Positions 50,033 through 58,723 of a stretch of DNA of 64,000 bases are shown here, one piece after another. Position numbers and translations under genes: made by a program. Every line of letters starts with the position of its first letter. Positions within the stretch are counted from its first letter, which is position 1. This DNA comes from Deltaproteobacteria bacterium (lineage in GTDB: Bacteria; Myxococcota_A; Polyangia; Polyangiales; Polyangiaceae): NCBI GenBank assembly GCA_016218915.1, contig JACRCQ010000051.1, positions 186,001 to 250,000 on the forward strand, in the 5' to 3' direction. The notes under the pieces are model-generated. The model was not told the origin of the DNA. It saw only the letters and a program-made list of their open reading frames with translations, and made no database searches.

Positions 50033-51799
50033 ATGACGTTCACATCGCGACAACTCATCGGTGCGGCGATCATCGCCGTGGCAGCCGGCGTACTCGGCTT
50101 CGTCTTCAAGGACGTTTCCCCGTACTTCTTCGCACTCGCCATCATCGGCCTGTTTGCCGCGGGGTATGCGGGCTCAGGCCCGTCGTCGCGGGGCCTCGGA
50201 GAGCTGCCTGACGCGCTGGCGCGCGCGTCGCGGGGCGATCCACCGGCGCTGCCGGCAGGTGCGCCGGCCGAGCTGGGCCGTGTCTACGACGAGATGAAAG
50301 CCCTGGCAGAGCGGGTGCGCAGCGAGCAGGAGAGCCAGGAGGAGCTGGTGGAGGTGATCGGCGAGCTCGAGAGGGCAGCGAAATCGGCCGCCGAGGGCGC
50401 GCGTGTCGAGGTACCTCCCTCTGCCCGCGCCGAATCCAAGCGTGCTTTCGATCAGATTGCACGCCTCGCCGACGCGGTCGTCCAAGCCAAGCAGAACGAG
50501 GGGACGCGCCTTCCTGCGCTTCGCACGGCCCTGTCCAACATCGAGGACGGGCTCAAGAAGCTCGAGGATGGAGCTTCACGCCGCGGCAAGCTCTCCTCGG
50601 AGACGGCCGATGCGATCAAGGAAGTCGCCGCAGCGCTCAAGTCGATCGGCCAGCACGTCGAAGGCCTGACCTCCAGCGCCGAGGAGTCGTCGTCGAGCAT
50701 CCTTTCGATGACCTCGACCAACGACGAGGTCGCGGAGGCGATCGCCGACCTCGCGACCAGCGTCCGGGAGACCGCCTCGTCGATCGAGGAGATGGCCTAC
50801 TCGATCAAGGAAGTCGCCAAGAACGTCGATGCGCTTTCGCTCACCGCGGAGGAGACGAGCTCGTCGATGAACGAGATGGACATCTCCATCGACCAGGTGC
50901 AATCGAACGCCAACGAGACGGCGCGGCTGAGCGAGGAGGTAGCCCAGGACGCGGAGAAGGGCGCGGAAGCGATCCTCAAGACGATCGGCGAGATCTACCG
51001 CATCAAGGAATCGACGCAGGAGGCGGTGGCGGTGATCTCGAACCTGGGGTCGCGCATCGATCAGATCGGGCAGATTCTGAACGTGATCGACGACGTAGCG
51101 GAGCAGACGAACCTGCTGGCGCTCAACGCGGCCATCATCGCTGCGCAGGCGGGAGAGCACGGCAAGGGGTTCGCTGTGGTGGCCGACGAGATCAAGGATC
51201 TTGCGGAGCGTGCCGGCGCGAGCACCAAGGAGATCGCAGAGCTCACCAAGACGATCCAGAACGAGTCACGCAATGCGATCGCAGCGGTGGAGCGCGGCGC
51301 GAAGAACGTGGACCGCGGCGTGGAGGTCTCCAACGACGCGGAGAGGGCGCTCAAGAAGATCCTCGAGAGCTCGCAGAAGTCGACGAACATGGTTCGGGCG
51401 ATCGCGCGTGCGACGGTCGAGCAGGCGAAGGGCTCCAAGCAGGTGACGGACGCGATCGGAAGGATCGCCGAGACGGTACAGCAGATCGCAGCAGCGACCG
51501 GCGAGCAGGCGCGGGGCTCGGAGCTGATCATGAAGAGCGCGGAGAAGATGCGCTCGATCACGCAGAACGTGGAGCGTTCGAGCCAGGATCAGGCTCGAGG
51601 TGGACGTCAGGTGACGCAGGCGATCGAGAACATCTCGAACATGGTCAACCAGCTCAACCTGGCGCACCGCTCGCTGGCTCGCAGCTCCGAAGCGCTGGTG
51701 TCCTCGTCGGTGCGCGTGGAGGGCACGCTGCGTGAGGAGCACGCACTGCTCCAGCAGCTGCAAGGCTCGCTCGGGCGGATGCGCGAGCCCCAGGGCTGA
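50033..51799 (+). CDS. Methyl-accepting chemotaxis protein, short-sensor type
   Basis: A 588-residue chemoreceptor with two transmembrane segments close together at the N-terminus (about residues 7-24 and 28-45) and almost no periplasmic loop, so it should sense an intracellular or membrane cue. A HAMP-like helix pair follows, then a long coiled coil. The signalling tip reads IDDVAEQTNLLALNAAIIAAQAGEHGKGFAVVADEIKDLAERA in substance, but the usual Glu in AAIEAARAGE is Ile and Arg is Gln. AGGGTGA precedes ATG 50033 by five bases. No cheA, cheW or cheY gene is nearby. In Myxococcota such receptors often serve gliding or type IV pilus motility. Confidence 0.9.
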   Translation: MTFTSRQLIGAAIIAVAAGVLGFVFKDVSPYFFALAIIGLFAAGYAGSGPSSRGLGELPDALARASRGDPPALPAGAPAELGRVYDEMKALAERVRSEQESQEELVEVIGELERAAKSAAEGARVEVPPSARAESKRAFDQIARLADAVVQAKQNEGTRLPALRTALSNIEDGLKKLEDGASRRGKLSSETADAIKEVAAALKSIGQHVEGLTSSAEESSSSILSMTSTNDEVAEAIADLATSVRETASSIEEMAYSIKEVAKNVDALSLTAEETSSSMNEMDISIDQVQSNANETARLSEEVAQDAEKGAEAILKTIGEIYRIKESTQEAVAVISNLGSRIDQIGQILNVIDDVAEQTNLLALNAAIIAAQAGEHGKGFAVVADEIKDLAERAGASTKEIAELTKTIQNESRNAIAAVERGAKNVDRGVEVSNDAERALKKILESSQKSTNMVRAIARATVEQAKGSKQVTDAIGRIAETVQQIAAATGEQARGSELIMKSAEKMRSITQNVERSSQDQARGGRQVTQAIENISNMVNQLNLAHRSLARSSEALVSSSVRVEGTLREEHALLQQLQGSLGRMREPQG

Positions 51800-51844
51800 G
51801 GCACAGCAGCCGCAAGGCCGGTGCGCTGCCCGGCGCGGCCGCGC

Positions 51845-53266
51845 TCAGTCGCCCGTCGAAAGCTTGCGCTCGATCGCCTCGATGTGCGCGCGGATCTCCG
51901 GATCCTTCTCCCGCTGCGCTTCGACCTTGCGCACTGCGCTCATCACGGTCGTGTGGTCCCGCCCGTTGAACGCCCTTCCGATCTCCGGGAAAGAGCACTG
52001 CAGGCGCTGGCGGCACAGGTACATGGCGATGTGGCGTGCCTTGGAGACGCTGCGATGGCGGACGTGCGAGAGCATCTCGGTGGCGTTGACGTGGAAGTGC
52101 GTGCACACGGCGTTCTGGATGTGCTCGACCGTGGTGACCTGCGGCCGGCTCGGCATCGCAAGTGCGAGCTCGGCACGTGCGAAGTCCATGTCGAGCTGGC
52201 AGCGCATCAACGACGACTTGGCGATCAGGCGGATGAGCATGCCTTCGAGCTCGCGCACGTTGGACTGCACGGTCTGCGCGAGCAGCACGGCGAGGTCCTC
52301 GGACAGCTCGACGTTTTCGAGCATGGCCTTCTTGCGGATGATGGCGACGCGCGTCTCGAGCTCCGGCGTCTGAACGTCGGCCACCAGCCCCCAGGTGAAG
52401 CGCGAGACCAGCCGCTCTTCCATGCGATCGAGCTGCTGCGGATACTTGTCGGCAGCGATCACGATCTGCTTGTCCTGCGCGTGCAGGATGTTGAACGTGT
52501 TGAAGAACTCCTCCTGCGTCTGCGTGCGGCCCGCAAGCGACTGCACGTCATCGATGAGCAGCGCGTCGCAGTGGTGGTAGCGCGCCCTGAACTCGTCCAT
52601 GCGACGCACGGTCAACGCTGCGATGTACTCGTTGGTGAACGAGTCCGCGGAGCCGTAGACGATGCGGGCGCTGGGACGCTCGGAATGGATGCGGTGCGCG
52701 ATCGCGTGCAGAAGGTGGGTCTTTCCCAGGCCCGTGCTGCCGCACAGGAACAGCGGGTTGTAGCGACGTCCGCCTCCGCCCGAAGCGGCGACCGAAGCAG
52801 CGAACGCGAGCTGGTTGCTCGGACCGACCACGAAGTTGACGAAGGTGTTCTTGGGGTTGACGCCGAGCAGCGGAGCGACCTCGCACAGGGCCGGAGCGCG
52901 AGTCGGTGCGGCATCGGGCACCGGGTCAGGGCCGACGGCGTGGATGATGCGTATCGACCTGGGAACCACGGGCTTGGCGGCCGGGGTAGAGGAGACTGGG
53001 TGGTCGAGGTCCGCACGGATGACCCACTCCAGGTCAGGTTGGGAGTGCAGCAGGGTGGTCAGCTCTTCGAGCAGGGCATGCTCGTAGTGCTCGCGCACGA
53101 AGTCGCGCACGAACTCGTCGCGGGCGCCGAGTCTGAACTTCCCCTGGTGCAGGCCATCGAACTGCACGCCGGCAAACCACATATCGAAGCTGGCAGGGGC
53201 GCGCTGACGCACCCGCTCGGCCGCCTGCTCCCACAGCCTGTGGATATCCTGTGCGCTCATTTCCAT
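51845..53266 (-). CDS. dnaA: Chromosomal replication initiator protein DnaA
   Basis: A 473-residue DnaA with all four regions: domain I (WEQAAERVRQRAPASFDMWF), a variable linker, the AAA+ domain III with Walker A GSTGLGKTH (near residue 177), Walker B LLIDDVQ (near 238) and arginine sensors, and domain IV with the DnaA signature NGRDHTTVMSA. It binds DnaA boxes and melts the origin. ATG 53266 is followed by a second ATG at 53260; either may be used. No dnaN, recF, gyrB or rpmH lies beside it; instead a chemoreceptor gene converges with it. The DNA upstream carries a DnaA-box cluster. Confidence 0.97.
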   Translation of the reverse strand: MEMSAQDIHRLWEQAAERVRQRAPASFDMWFAGVQFDGLHQGKFRLGARDEFVRDFVREHYEHALLEELTTLLHSQPDLEWVIRADLDHPVSSTPAAKPVVPRSIRIIHAVGPDPVPDAAPTRAPALCEVAPLLGVNPKNTFVNFVVGPSNQLAFAASVAASGGGGRRYNPLFLCGSTGLGKTHLLHAIAHRIHSERPSARIVYGSADSFTNEYIAALTVRRMDEFRARYHHCDALLIDDVQSLAGRTQTQEEFFNTFNILHAQDKQIVIAADKYPQQLDRMEERLVSRFTWGLVADVQTPELETRVAIIRKKAMLENVELSEDLAVLLAQTVQSNVRELEGMLIRLIAKSSLMRCQLDMDFARAELALAMPSRPQVTTVEHIQNAVCTHFHVNATEMLSHVRHRSVSKARHIAMYLCRQRLQCSFPEIGRAFNGRDHTTVMSAVRKVEAQREKDPEIRAHIEAIERKLSTGD

Positions 53267-53501
53267 CGTGTCCGCAACGTCCGCCTTCGTTGTTGACCGT
53301 CCGTCCACAGCTTTTCCACACCCCGCCATCCACACCCTGCCCGAGAGGTTGTCCACAGCCTGTGGACAATCGGTGACAAGTCAGGCCCGGACGAGCCCCC
53401 ATCGTCCACGCCCCTCGGTTTCCCTATGGTCCTCCTGCGTCCGGGTGGATGTCTTCGGTTCCTACAAGTCCATCTTCTTCTTGTTTTGAATCATCGAAGA
53501 C
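53239..53501. other. Probable replication origin (oriC) with DnaA-box cluster
   Basis: Boxes close to TTATCCACA: ATATCCACA on the minus strand (53239-53247, inside dnaA), CCGTCCACA (53301-53309), TTTTCCACA (53312-53320), CCATCCACA (53326-53334), TTGTCCACA (53349-53357) and the same sequence inverted at 53361-53369. A/T-richer DNA follows at about 53446-53500, flanked by GTCTTCG and CGAAGAC (53451-53457 and 53495-53501), and again at about 53610-53700; either could be the unwinding element. The position upstream of dnaA is classical. Confidence 0.75.
53349..53369. repeat. Head-to-head pair of DnaA boxes
   Basis: Arms TTGTCCACAG and CTGTGGACAA face each other with one C between them, giving a nearly perfect palindrome of two strong DnaA boxes. 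It is 83 bases upstream of the dnaA start codon, so DnaA may also repress its own gene from here. Confidence 0.8.
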
Positions 53502-53964
53502 GCCCTGGTCCTTTGACCTTCCTTACTCCGCAGCAGCCTCAGTCGGGCACGGGTTGTGTCCGACGCGAGAGACGGATGGAGCTAGCACCAGCTTCGAAGC
53601 GGCGTCCACGGTGTTTTTTTGGACCTGGGCCAACCCAATGGAAGAGCGCCGTTTTTTGATCGTCACTCAGAAGGTGGTCTTTGGACACCCTCATTTCAAA
53701 GCACGCAGCGATCGTCCTTGCGCGCCTACCCCTAGGGATCGCGTCAATTTCGCCCTGACTTCCTCGACCCCAGCAAGCGGCTTCCGCATCATTGTGGCTG
53801 ATCTGCGAAGTCAAGAGTCATCCGGCGTCCAGACCGATTCCATCGTAGCGTCCTGGGCCCCAAACGCGCTCTCCCCAGCTCCCACAAAGGCTGAATTCTT
53901 TGCCGTTTCAGGTCGTTGCGCTAGCAACCGTGCAGGTCTCCCGGACAAGCCCCTGAACCACCCC
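53370..53964. other. Gene-free stretch beside the origin
   Basis: An open frame continues from the downstream gene back to about 53449 but its composition (Ser/Thr/Pro-rich, no domain) is not protein-like. Apart from the A/T-rich patches and an inverted repeat noted under the origin, T runs at 53612-53618 and 53651-53656 and scattered half boxes, I see no gene or clear signal here. Confidence 0.6.
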
Positions 53965-54939
53965 ATGCGACACGCCAGACCCGCCCATGCTTTCGCCGCG
54001 ACCGCCGTCGCAACCCTGATGCTGCTGGCGGCGCCTGCGCGCGCCGAGAAGAGCTCGTTGGCGCCTGAAACCGGCTACAACTACGGCGAGGTCGAGGATG
54101 CCCGCTACGGGGCCATGGCCGGAGCGATGCGCGCTTGGGGCAATGGCATTTCCGGTGTGTTCACCAACCCGGCCTCCATCGCCGCTTCCCGGGTCTATCA
54201 CGTTGGCGCTCTCGCGCAGATCTGGCCCGAAGCTCGGCGTCAGTCCTACGGCGCGGCAGCCATCGACTCCACCACCAGCCGCCTCGCGGCCGGCATCGGT
54301 TTCGTCTGGAACGACCAGGATCCTTCGGGTCTCAAGCGCCGCTCGACTGACCTGCGCCTGACCCTCGCCTATCCCTTCTCGGATATCATCTCGTTCGGAG
54401 TGGGAGCACGCTACCTCAAGCTGTCCCAGGAGGGTCTCGGCCCTCTCGGCAAGAGCTACGCGTCCGGAGGGCTCTCTGGCGATCCTATCGTGAATGGCTG
54501 GTCGTTCGACGCGGGTCTCAACCTTCGAGCGTCGAAGAACGTGGCCATCGGCGCTGTGGGAACCAACCTGTCGAATCCTGGAACGGCGTTCCAGCCTACG
54601 ACAGCGGGCGGCGGGGTCGGTCTGGGCAACGACGACTTCGTATTCGAGGTGGACGCGTTGGCGGACTTCACGACGTGGCAGCGCACGACCGCGAGGTTGA
54701 TGGGCGGATTCGAGTATCTGGCAGGGGATCACGTGCCATTGCGGCTGGGGTATCGCTATGACGACGGGGGCAAGGCGCACGCGGTTTCCGGGGGTATTGG
54801 GTACATTGATCCGCAATTCGCCATCGACATCAGCGCTCGCAGGTACGTGGCGGGGGAGAAGGCGACTGCGGTGATGTTTACGCTGCAGTATTTCGTGGAA
54901 TCCAGCGGCGTGACGCGCGCTCCGCAGATGGACTACTGA
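53965..54939 (+). CDS. Probable outer-membrane beta-barrel protein (PorV/UPF0164-like)
   Basis: The 324-residue product has a signal peptide (MRHARPAHAF, Ala/Leu-rich core, cleavage after ARA before EKSS). The mature protein begins with YGEVEDARYGAMAGAMRAWGNGISGVFTNPASIAAS, like the 'small Ala/Gly then NPA' opening of PorV/UPF0164/FadL-related barrels, followed by about a dozen amphipathic strands and ending in VMFTLQYFVESSGVTRAPQMDY. It may carry hydrophobic compounds or assist export, but the exact role is unknown. ATG 53965 is taken as the start; no strong ribosome site is seen. Confidence 0.72.
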   Translation: MRHARPAHAFAATAVATLMLLAAPARAEKSSLAPETGYNYGEVEDARYGAMAGAMRAWGNGISGVFTNPASIAASRVYHVGALAQIWPEARRQSYGAAAIDSTTSRLAAGIGFVWNDQDPSGLKRRSTDLRLTLAYPFSDIISFGVGARYLKLSQEGLGPLGKSYASGGLSGDPIVNGWSFDAGLNLRASKNVAIGAVGTNLSNPGTAFQPTTAGGGVGLGNDDFVFEVDALADFTTWQRTTARLMGGFEYLAGDHVPLRLGYRYDDGGKAHAVSGGIGYIDPQFAIDISARRYVAGEKATAVMFTLQYFVESSGVTRAPQMDY

Positions 54940-55147
54940 CGCCGCCAGCAGGATGCGTGTGTTCGTGAGCACAAACGCCTCCCATATTGGGTGAGAAGCG
55001 GCCGGACGTAGCAAGCGCCCGCCGGAGCCGGAGCCCATGTCTGTGGGTGTGCGCGCGTCCTGGACCGGGCGGCTCGGACGCCGAACCAGAGCGCCTCTCT
55101 CCAGCAAGCACCCCTTTTCTCTGCATCGGGTATGAACTAAACCGTCC

Positions 55148-55152
55148 GGAGG
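55148..55152 (+). promoter_or_regulatory. Ribosome binding site that abuts the annotated ATG
   Basis: GGAGG ends directly at ATG 55153 with no spacer, too close for initiation. It sits six bases before TTG 55159, which is in the same frame, so the P-loop protein may really start at that TTG. Confidence 0.5.
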
Positions 55153-55902
55153 ATGGATTTGGACCTCCGCCGCGTCGTCGTTCTGACCGGGCCCTATGGG
55201 AGCGGCAAGACGGAGCTGGCCATTGGTCTTGCGCTGGGGACGATCGAGCGTGCGAAGCGCGAGGGTCAGCAGCTGCGTGTGGCGCTGGCTGACATCGACG
55301 TCCTCAAGCCGTACTTCCGGTCGCGCGAGGCGAAGGATCAGCTTCGCGAGGCAGGCATCGCCGTGATCGCGCCGCCAGGCGGGCTCGCCAACTCCGATCT
55401 GCCGATCATGGCTGCGGAGCTGCGAGGCACGATCCCGCGCGAAGACGTCACGTTGTTCCTGGACGTCGGCGGTGATCCGGTGGGCGCGCGCGCGCTCGGC
55501 TCGATCTCCGACGTCGTGCAGGCGGCTGCGCACGAGCTGCTGCTCGTGCTCAACAGGTACCGTCCGTTCATGGATAGCTGCGAGCAGGTGCTCGAGACGG
55601 CGCGCCAGATCGAGCAAGCCTCGCACCTGGCTATCACCGGAGTGATCTCGAACACGCACATGCTCGAGGCCACGACGCTGCAGGACGTGCTGTGGGGGCT
55701 GGAGCTGTCGCGCGAGGTGGCCTCGGCGCTGGGAGTCCCGATACGGATGGTGGGGGTACCTGAAGATCTCGATCAGGATCTGCAGATGAAGCCCACTTCG
55801 GACATGCCGCCGGTACTCCGCGTCCGGCGATTCATGAAGCCTGGCTTTCTCGGAGGCGTGGTGCTCGCACCCGCAGCCGAGTCGGCCCGGCCGCAGTCGT
55901 AA
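55153..55902 (+). CDS. P-loop ATPase-like protein heading the oxidoreductase operon
   Basis: A 249-residue protein with a Walker A motif TGPYGSGKTELA (residues about 12-23) and phrases of CobQ/MinD-type P-loop folds: VALADIDVLKPYFRSREAK (a switch-like Asp), VIAPPGGLANSDLPI and LFLDVGGDPVGARALG (Walker B-like Asp). It is 20 bases from the ferredoxin subunit gene of the 2-oxoacid oxidoreductase and thus first in that operon. A role as a maturation or regulatory ATPase for the complex is inferred from position; I know of no proven function. The start may be TTG 55159. Confidence 0.75.
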   Translation: MDLDLRRVVVLTGPYGSGKTELAIGLALGTIERAKREGQQLRVALADIDVLKPYFRSREAKDQLREAGIAVIAPPGGLANSDLPIMAAELRGTIPREDVTLFLDVGGDPVGARALGSISDVVQAAAHELLLVLNRYRPFMDSCEQVLETARQIEQASHLAITGVISNTHMLEATTLQDVLWGLELSREVASALGVPIRMVGVPEDLDQDLQMKPTSDMPPVLRVRRFMKPGFLGGVVLAPAAESARPQS

Positions 55903-55922
55903 GGTAGCAAAGGAGCGAACCC

Positions 55923-56150
55923 ATGAACCGCGTCGTCATCGACAAGGACCGATGCAAAGCCTGCAAGCTGTGCATCAACGTATGTCAGCGCAAGCTGCTG
56001 GAGCTTGCAGACGAGCTCAATGCGAAGGGCTATCACCCGATCGCGATCCATGCGGTGGAGAAGTGCACGGCGTGCGGGCTGTGCGCCATCATGTGCCCGG
56101 AAGCGAGCATCGAGGTGTTCAAGGAGATCAAGGTCAAGAAGACGGCGTGA
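55923..56150 (+). CDS. 2-oxoacid:ferredoxin oxidoreductase, ferredoxin-like (delta) subunit
   Basis: A 75-residue protein with two [4Fe-4S] motifs, CKACKLCINVC (residues 11-21) and CTACGLCAIMCP. It carries electrons between the thiamine-dependent active site and external ferredoxin. GGAG precedes the ATG. Its position between the P-loop gene and the alpha subunit matches the delta-alpha-beta-gamma order of KOR/VOR operons. Confidence 0.93.
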   Translation: MNRVVIDKDRCKACKLCINVCQRKLLELADELNAKGYHPIAIHAVEKCTACGLCAIMCPEASIEVFKEIKVKKTA

Positions 56151-56215
56151 TGCTGTCACGAACGGCAACGTGATTTCGTCCGCACCCCGTGTGCGGTGGT
56201 CACTGGGAGATCAAC

Positions 56216-57283
56216 ATGGCGCAGGAACGGCTTCTGATGAAGGGCACCGAGGCGATCGCCGAAGCGGCAATTCGCGCAGGGTGCAACTTCTTCTTCGGCT
56301 ACCCCATCACACCCCAGAACGAGATCCCCGAGTACATGTCGCGTCGGATGCCGCAGGTCGGTGGGCTGTACCTGCAGGCTGAGAGCGAGGTGTCGGCGAT
56401 CAACATGCTCTATGGCGCAGGCGGCTCCGGCGTACGCGTCATGACCTCGTCATCGAGCCCAGGGGTGGCCCTCATGTCCGAAGGCTTCTCGTACATCATC
56501 GGCAGCGAGCTGCCGGTGGTGGTGGTCAACATCATGCGCGGAGGTCCAGGCCTCGGTGACATCGCTCCGTCCCAGGGCGACTACGCGCAGATGACCAAGG
56601 GCTTCGGCCATGGCGACAAGCACGCCATCGTGCTGGCTCCGAGCACCGTGCAGGAGGCAGTGGACATGATGGCCTTGGCGTTCGACCTGGCCGACGAGTA
56701 CCGCAACCCGGTGGTGCTGATCGGCGACGGCCTGATCGGGCAGATGATGGAGCCGGTGGTGTTCCCGGCGACGGCGCCCAAGCAGTTCGACAAGTCATGG
56801 GCAGCCACGGGCCACAAGGGCAAGGATCGCAAGATCATCCATTCGCTGTACCTGGAGCCCGAGGAGCTGGAGCGGCACGTGCTCAAGCTGTTCCGGAAGT
56901 TCGATGCGATGGAGGCCAAGGAGCAGCGCCACGAGATGTTCATGGCCGACGATGATCCGCCGATCATGATCTGCGCCTACGGCACGACCGCACGCATCGC
57001 CAAGACCGCGATGCGCGAGCTTCGCAAGAAGGGAATCAAGGTGGGGCTGTTCCGTCCGATCACGGCGTGGCCGTTCCCCAACGTCGCCCTCGAAGCCATC
57101 GTCGACAAGACCCGCTCCTTCCTGTGCATCGAGATGAACATGGGGCAGATGATCGACGACGTGCGCATGGTGGTGCGCGGACGACGCCCGGTGTCCTTTT
57201 ATGGTCGGACAGGCGGGGTGGTGCCGACGGTCGAGGAGATCGTCAAGAAGGTCATCGAGCACAACGCGACCCTCGGGGCGTGA
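56216..57283 (+). CDS. vorB: 2-oxoacid:ferredoxin oxidoreductase, alpha subunit (VorB/KorA type)
   Basis: A 355-residue protein beginning MAQERLLMKGTEAIAEAAI, with FFGYPITPQNEIPEYMSRRM, QAESEVSAINMLYGAGGSG, MTSSSSPGVALMSEG and NIMRGGPGLGDIAPSQGDY, the hallmarks of the substrate/CoA-side subunit. With the beta, gamma and delta subunits it oxidises a 2-oxoacid (2-oxoglutarate or a branched-chain 2-oxoacid) with CoA to an acyl-CoA, giving electrons to ferredoxin. Which acid is used cannot be told reliably; the sequence looks closest to VorB. GGGAG is six bases before ATG 56216. Confidence 0.9.
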   Translation: MAQERLLMKGTEAIAEAAIRAGCNFFFGYPITPQNEIPEYMSRRMPQVGGLYLQAESEVSAINMLYGAGGSGVRVMTSSSSPGVALMSEGFSYIIGSELPVVVVNIMRGGPGLGDIAPSQGDYAQMTKGFGHGDKHAIVLAPSTVQEAVDMMALAFDLADEYRNPVVLIGDGLIGQMMEPVVFPATAPKQFDKSWAATGHKGKDRKIIHSLYLEPEELERHVLKLFRKFDAMEAKEQRHEMFMADDDPPIMICAYGTTARIAKTAMRELRKKGIKVGLFRPITAWPFPNVALEAIVDKTRSFLCIEMNMGQMIDDVRMVVRGRRPVSFYGRTGGVVPTVEEIVKKVIEHNATLGA

Positions 57284-57294
57284 GGAGCACTGCA

Positions 57295-58104
57295 ATGGCT
57301 GAAGAACAGGTCATCTTCAAACGACCCGCGGCGCTGACGGAGAAGTACTTCCACTACTGCCCGGGCTGCACGCACGGAATCGCGCACAGGCTCATCGCCG
57401 AGATCGTCGACGAGATGGGCATCCAGGAGAAGATCGTCGGCGTCTCGCCGGTCGGCTGCTCCGTGCTGGCGTACAACTACTTCGACTTCGACTTCCAGGA
57501 GGCTGCCCACGGACGCGCCCCTGCGGTCGCCACAGGCATGCGTCGCACGCTGCCCGAGGATCGCTACATATTCACCTACCAGGGCGACGGCGATCTGGCG
57601 TCGATCGGCATGGCCGAGATCGTGCACGCCGCGAACCGTGGCGAGAAGATCACGGTGGTGTTCATCAACAACGCGATCTACGGCATGACGGGCGGGCAGA
57701 TGGCACCGACCACGCTGCCGGGAATGCGCACCACGACCTCGCCCTACGGACGCGACACCACGCTGTGCGGGCACCCGATCCGCATGTGCGAGCTGCTCAA
57801 CACGCTGGTGGAGCCTCGGTTCATCGCGCGCGGCTCGCTCAGCCAGGCCAAGCACATCATCAAGGCCAAGAAGCTGCTGCGCCAGGCCTTCGAGCTGCAG
57901 CACGAGGGGTTCACCTTCGTGGAGCTGCTCAGCACATGCCCCACGGGCTGGGGCCTGACCCCGGAGAACTCCCTGCTGTGGCTCGAACGCAACATGATGC
58001 CGTTCTTCCCGCTGCAGGTGTTCCGCGAGCCGGGCACGATGCCCGAGACCGCGAAGAAGTACGCGCCTGATCTGAAGGTCAAGGACGACAAGAAGGAGAG
58101 CTGA
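57295..58104 (+). CDS. 2-oxoacid:ferredoxin oxidoreductase, thiamine-diphosphate-binding beta subunit
   Basis: The 269-residue subunit binds thiamine diphosphate and magnesium through GDGDLASIG and, 26 residues on, NNAIYGMTGGQ. The N-terminal YCPGCTHGIAHRLIAEI places cysteines near the active site, as in KorB/VorA. It is 11 bases after the alpha subunit gene. The motif GRAPAVATGMRRTLPEDRYIFTYQGDGD is typical of the 2-oxoglutarate and branched-chain enzymes of anaerobes and Deltaproteobacteria-like groups. Confidence 0.92.
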   Translation: MAEEQVIFKRPAALTEKYFHYCPGCTHGIAHRLIAEIVDEMGIQEKIVGVSPVGCSVLAYNYFDFDFQEAAHGRAPAVATGMRRTLPEDRYIFTYQGDGDLASIGMAEIVHAANRGEKITVVFINNAIYGMTGGQMAPTTLPGMRTTTSPYGRDTTLCGHPIRMCELLNTLVEPRFIARGSLSQAKHIIKAKKLLRQAFELQHEGFTFVELLSTCPTGWGLTPENSLLWLERNMMPFFPLQVFREPGTMPETAKKYAPDLKVKDDKKES

Positions 58105-58106
58105 CC

Positions 58107-58658
58107 ATGGCATCCGAAGAGATCGTGATGGCCGGATTCGGCGGACAGGGACTGCTCGCCATCGGAAAGATCCTCGCCAAGGCCGCGATGGAAGACGGGC
58201 GCGAGGTCACGTGGATGCCGTCCTACGGCCCGGAGATGCGAGGCGGGACCTGCAACTGCATCGTCATCATCGACGACGAGCCGATCGGCTCGCCGGTCGT
58301 GCAGAAGGTGCGCTCGGCGATCGTCATGAACAAGCAGTCGATCGACAAGTTCGAGCCCACGGTCCTGCCCAACGGCCTGATCGTGGTCAACACCTCGCTC
58401 ATCGACCGCAAGGTCCAGCGCGCCGATCTGAAGTCGGTCTACGTGCCCGCCACGGAGATCGCCGAGAAGGAAGGCACCTCCAAGGCGGCCAACATCGTCA
58501 TGCTCGGCGCCTATGTGGGTGTCACCAAGATCGTCAAGCCAGAAACCGTCGAGCACGCCATCGAGGCCACGTTCGCCGGAAAACGCGGAAGCGTCGGCGA
58601 GGTCAATCTCCGCGCATTCCGCAAGGGCTTCGACATCGGACAGCAGTCCGCTTCTTGA
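58107..58658 (+). CDS. 2-oxoacid:ferredoxin oxidoreductase, gamma subunit
   Basis: The 183-residue subunit starts two bases after the beta stop. It shows VMAGFGGQGLLAIGKILAKAAM, PSYGPEMRGGTCNCIVII, and MLGAYVGVTKIVKPETVEHAI, the conserved blocks of the gamma domain found in PorC/KorC. It completes the four-subunit enzyme of this operon. An alpha-beta-gamma-delta oxidoreductase of this kind usually serves low-potential metabolism or reductive TCA-type steps, so presence in a presumed aerobe is worth noting. Confidence 0.93.
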   Translation: MASEEIVMAGFGGQGLLAIGKILAKAAMEDGREVTWMPSYGPEMRGGTCNCIVIIDDEPIGSPVVQKVRSAIVMNKQSIDKFEPTVLPNGLIVVNTSLIDRKVQRADLKSVYVPATEIAEKEGTSKAANIVMLGAYVGVTKIVKPETVEHAIEATFAGKRGSVGEVNLRAFRKGFDIGQQSAS

Positions 58659-58723
58659 CCCCACCCGCTACCGCGCTAGATCCTTGCTGTGCCGTCTTCT
58701 GACGGCCGCATCAGGAGCTCTCC

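Noticed and set aside
53612..53656. T7 and T6 runs near the origin considered as terminators
   Set aside because: No adequate GC-rich stem precedes either run.
53449..53964. N-terminal extension of the outer-membrane protein gene through the origin
   Set aside because: The added 172 residues are Ser/Thr/Pro-rich without a domain, and a good signal peptide starts at ATG 53965.
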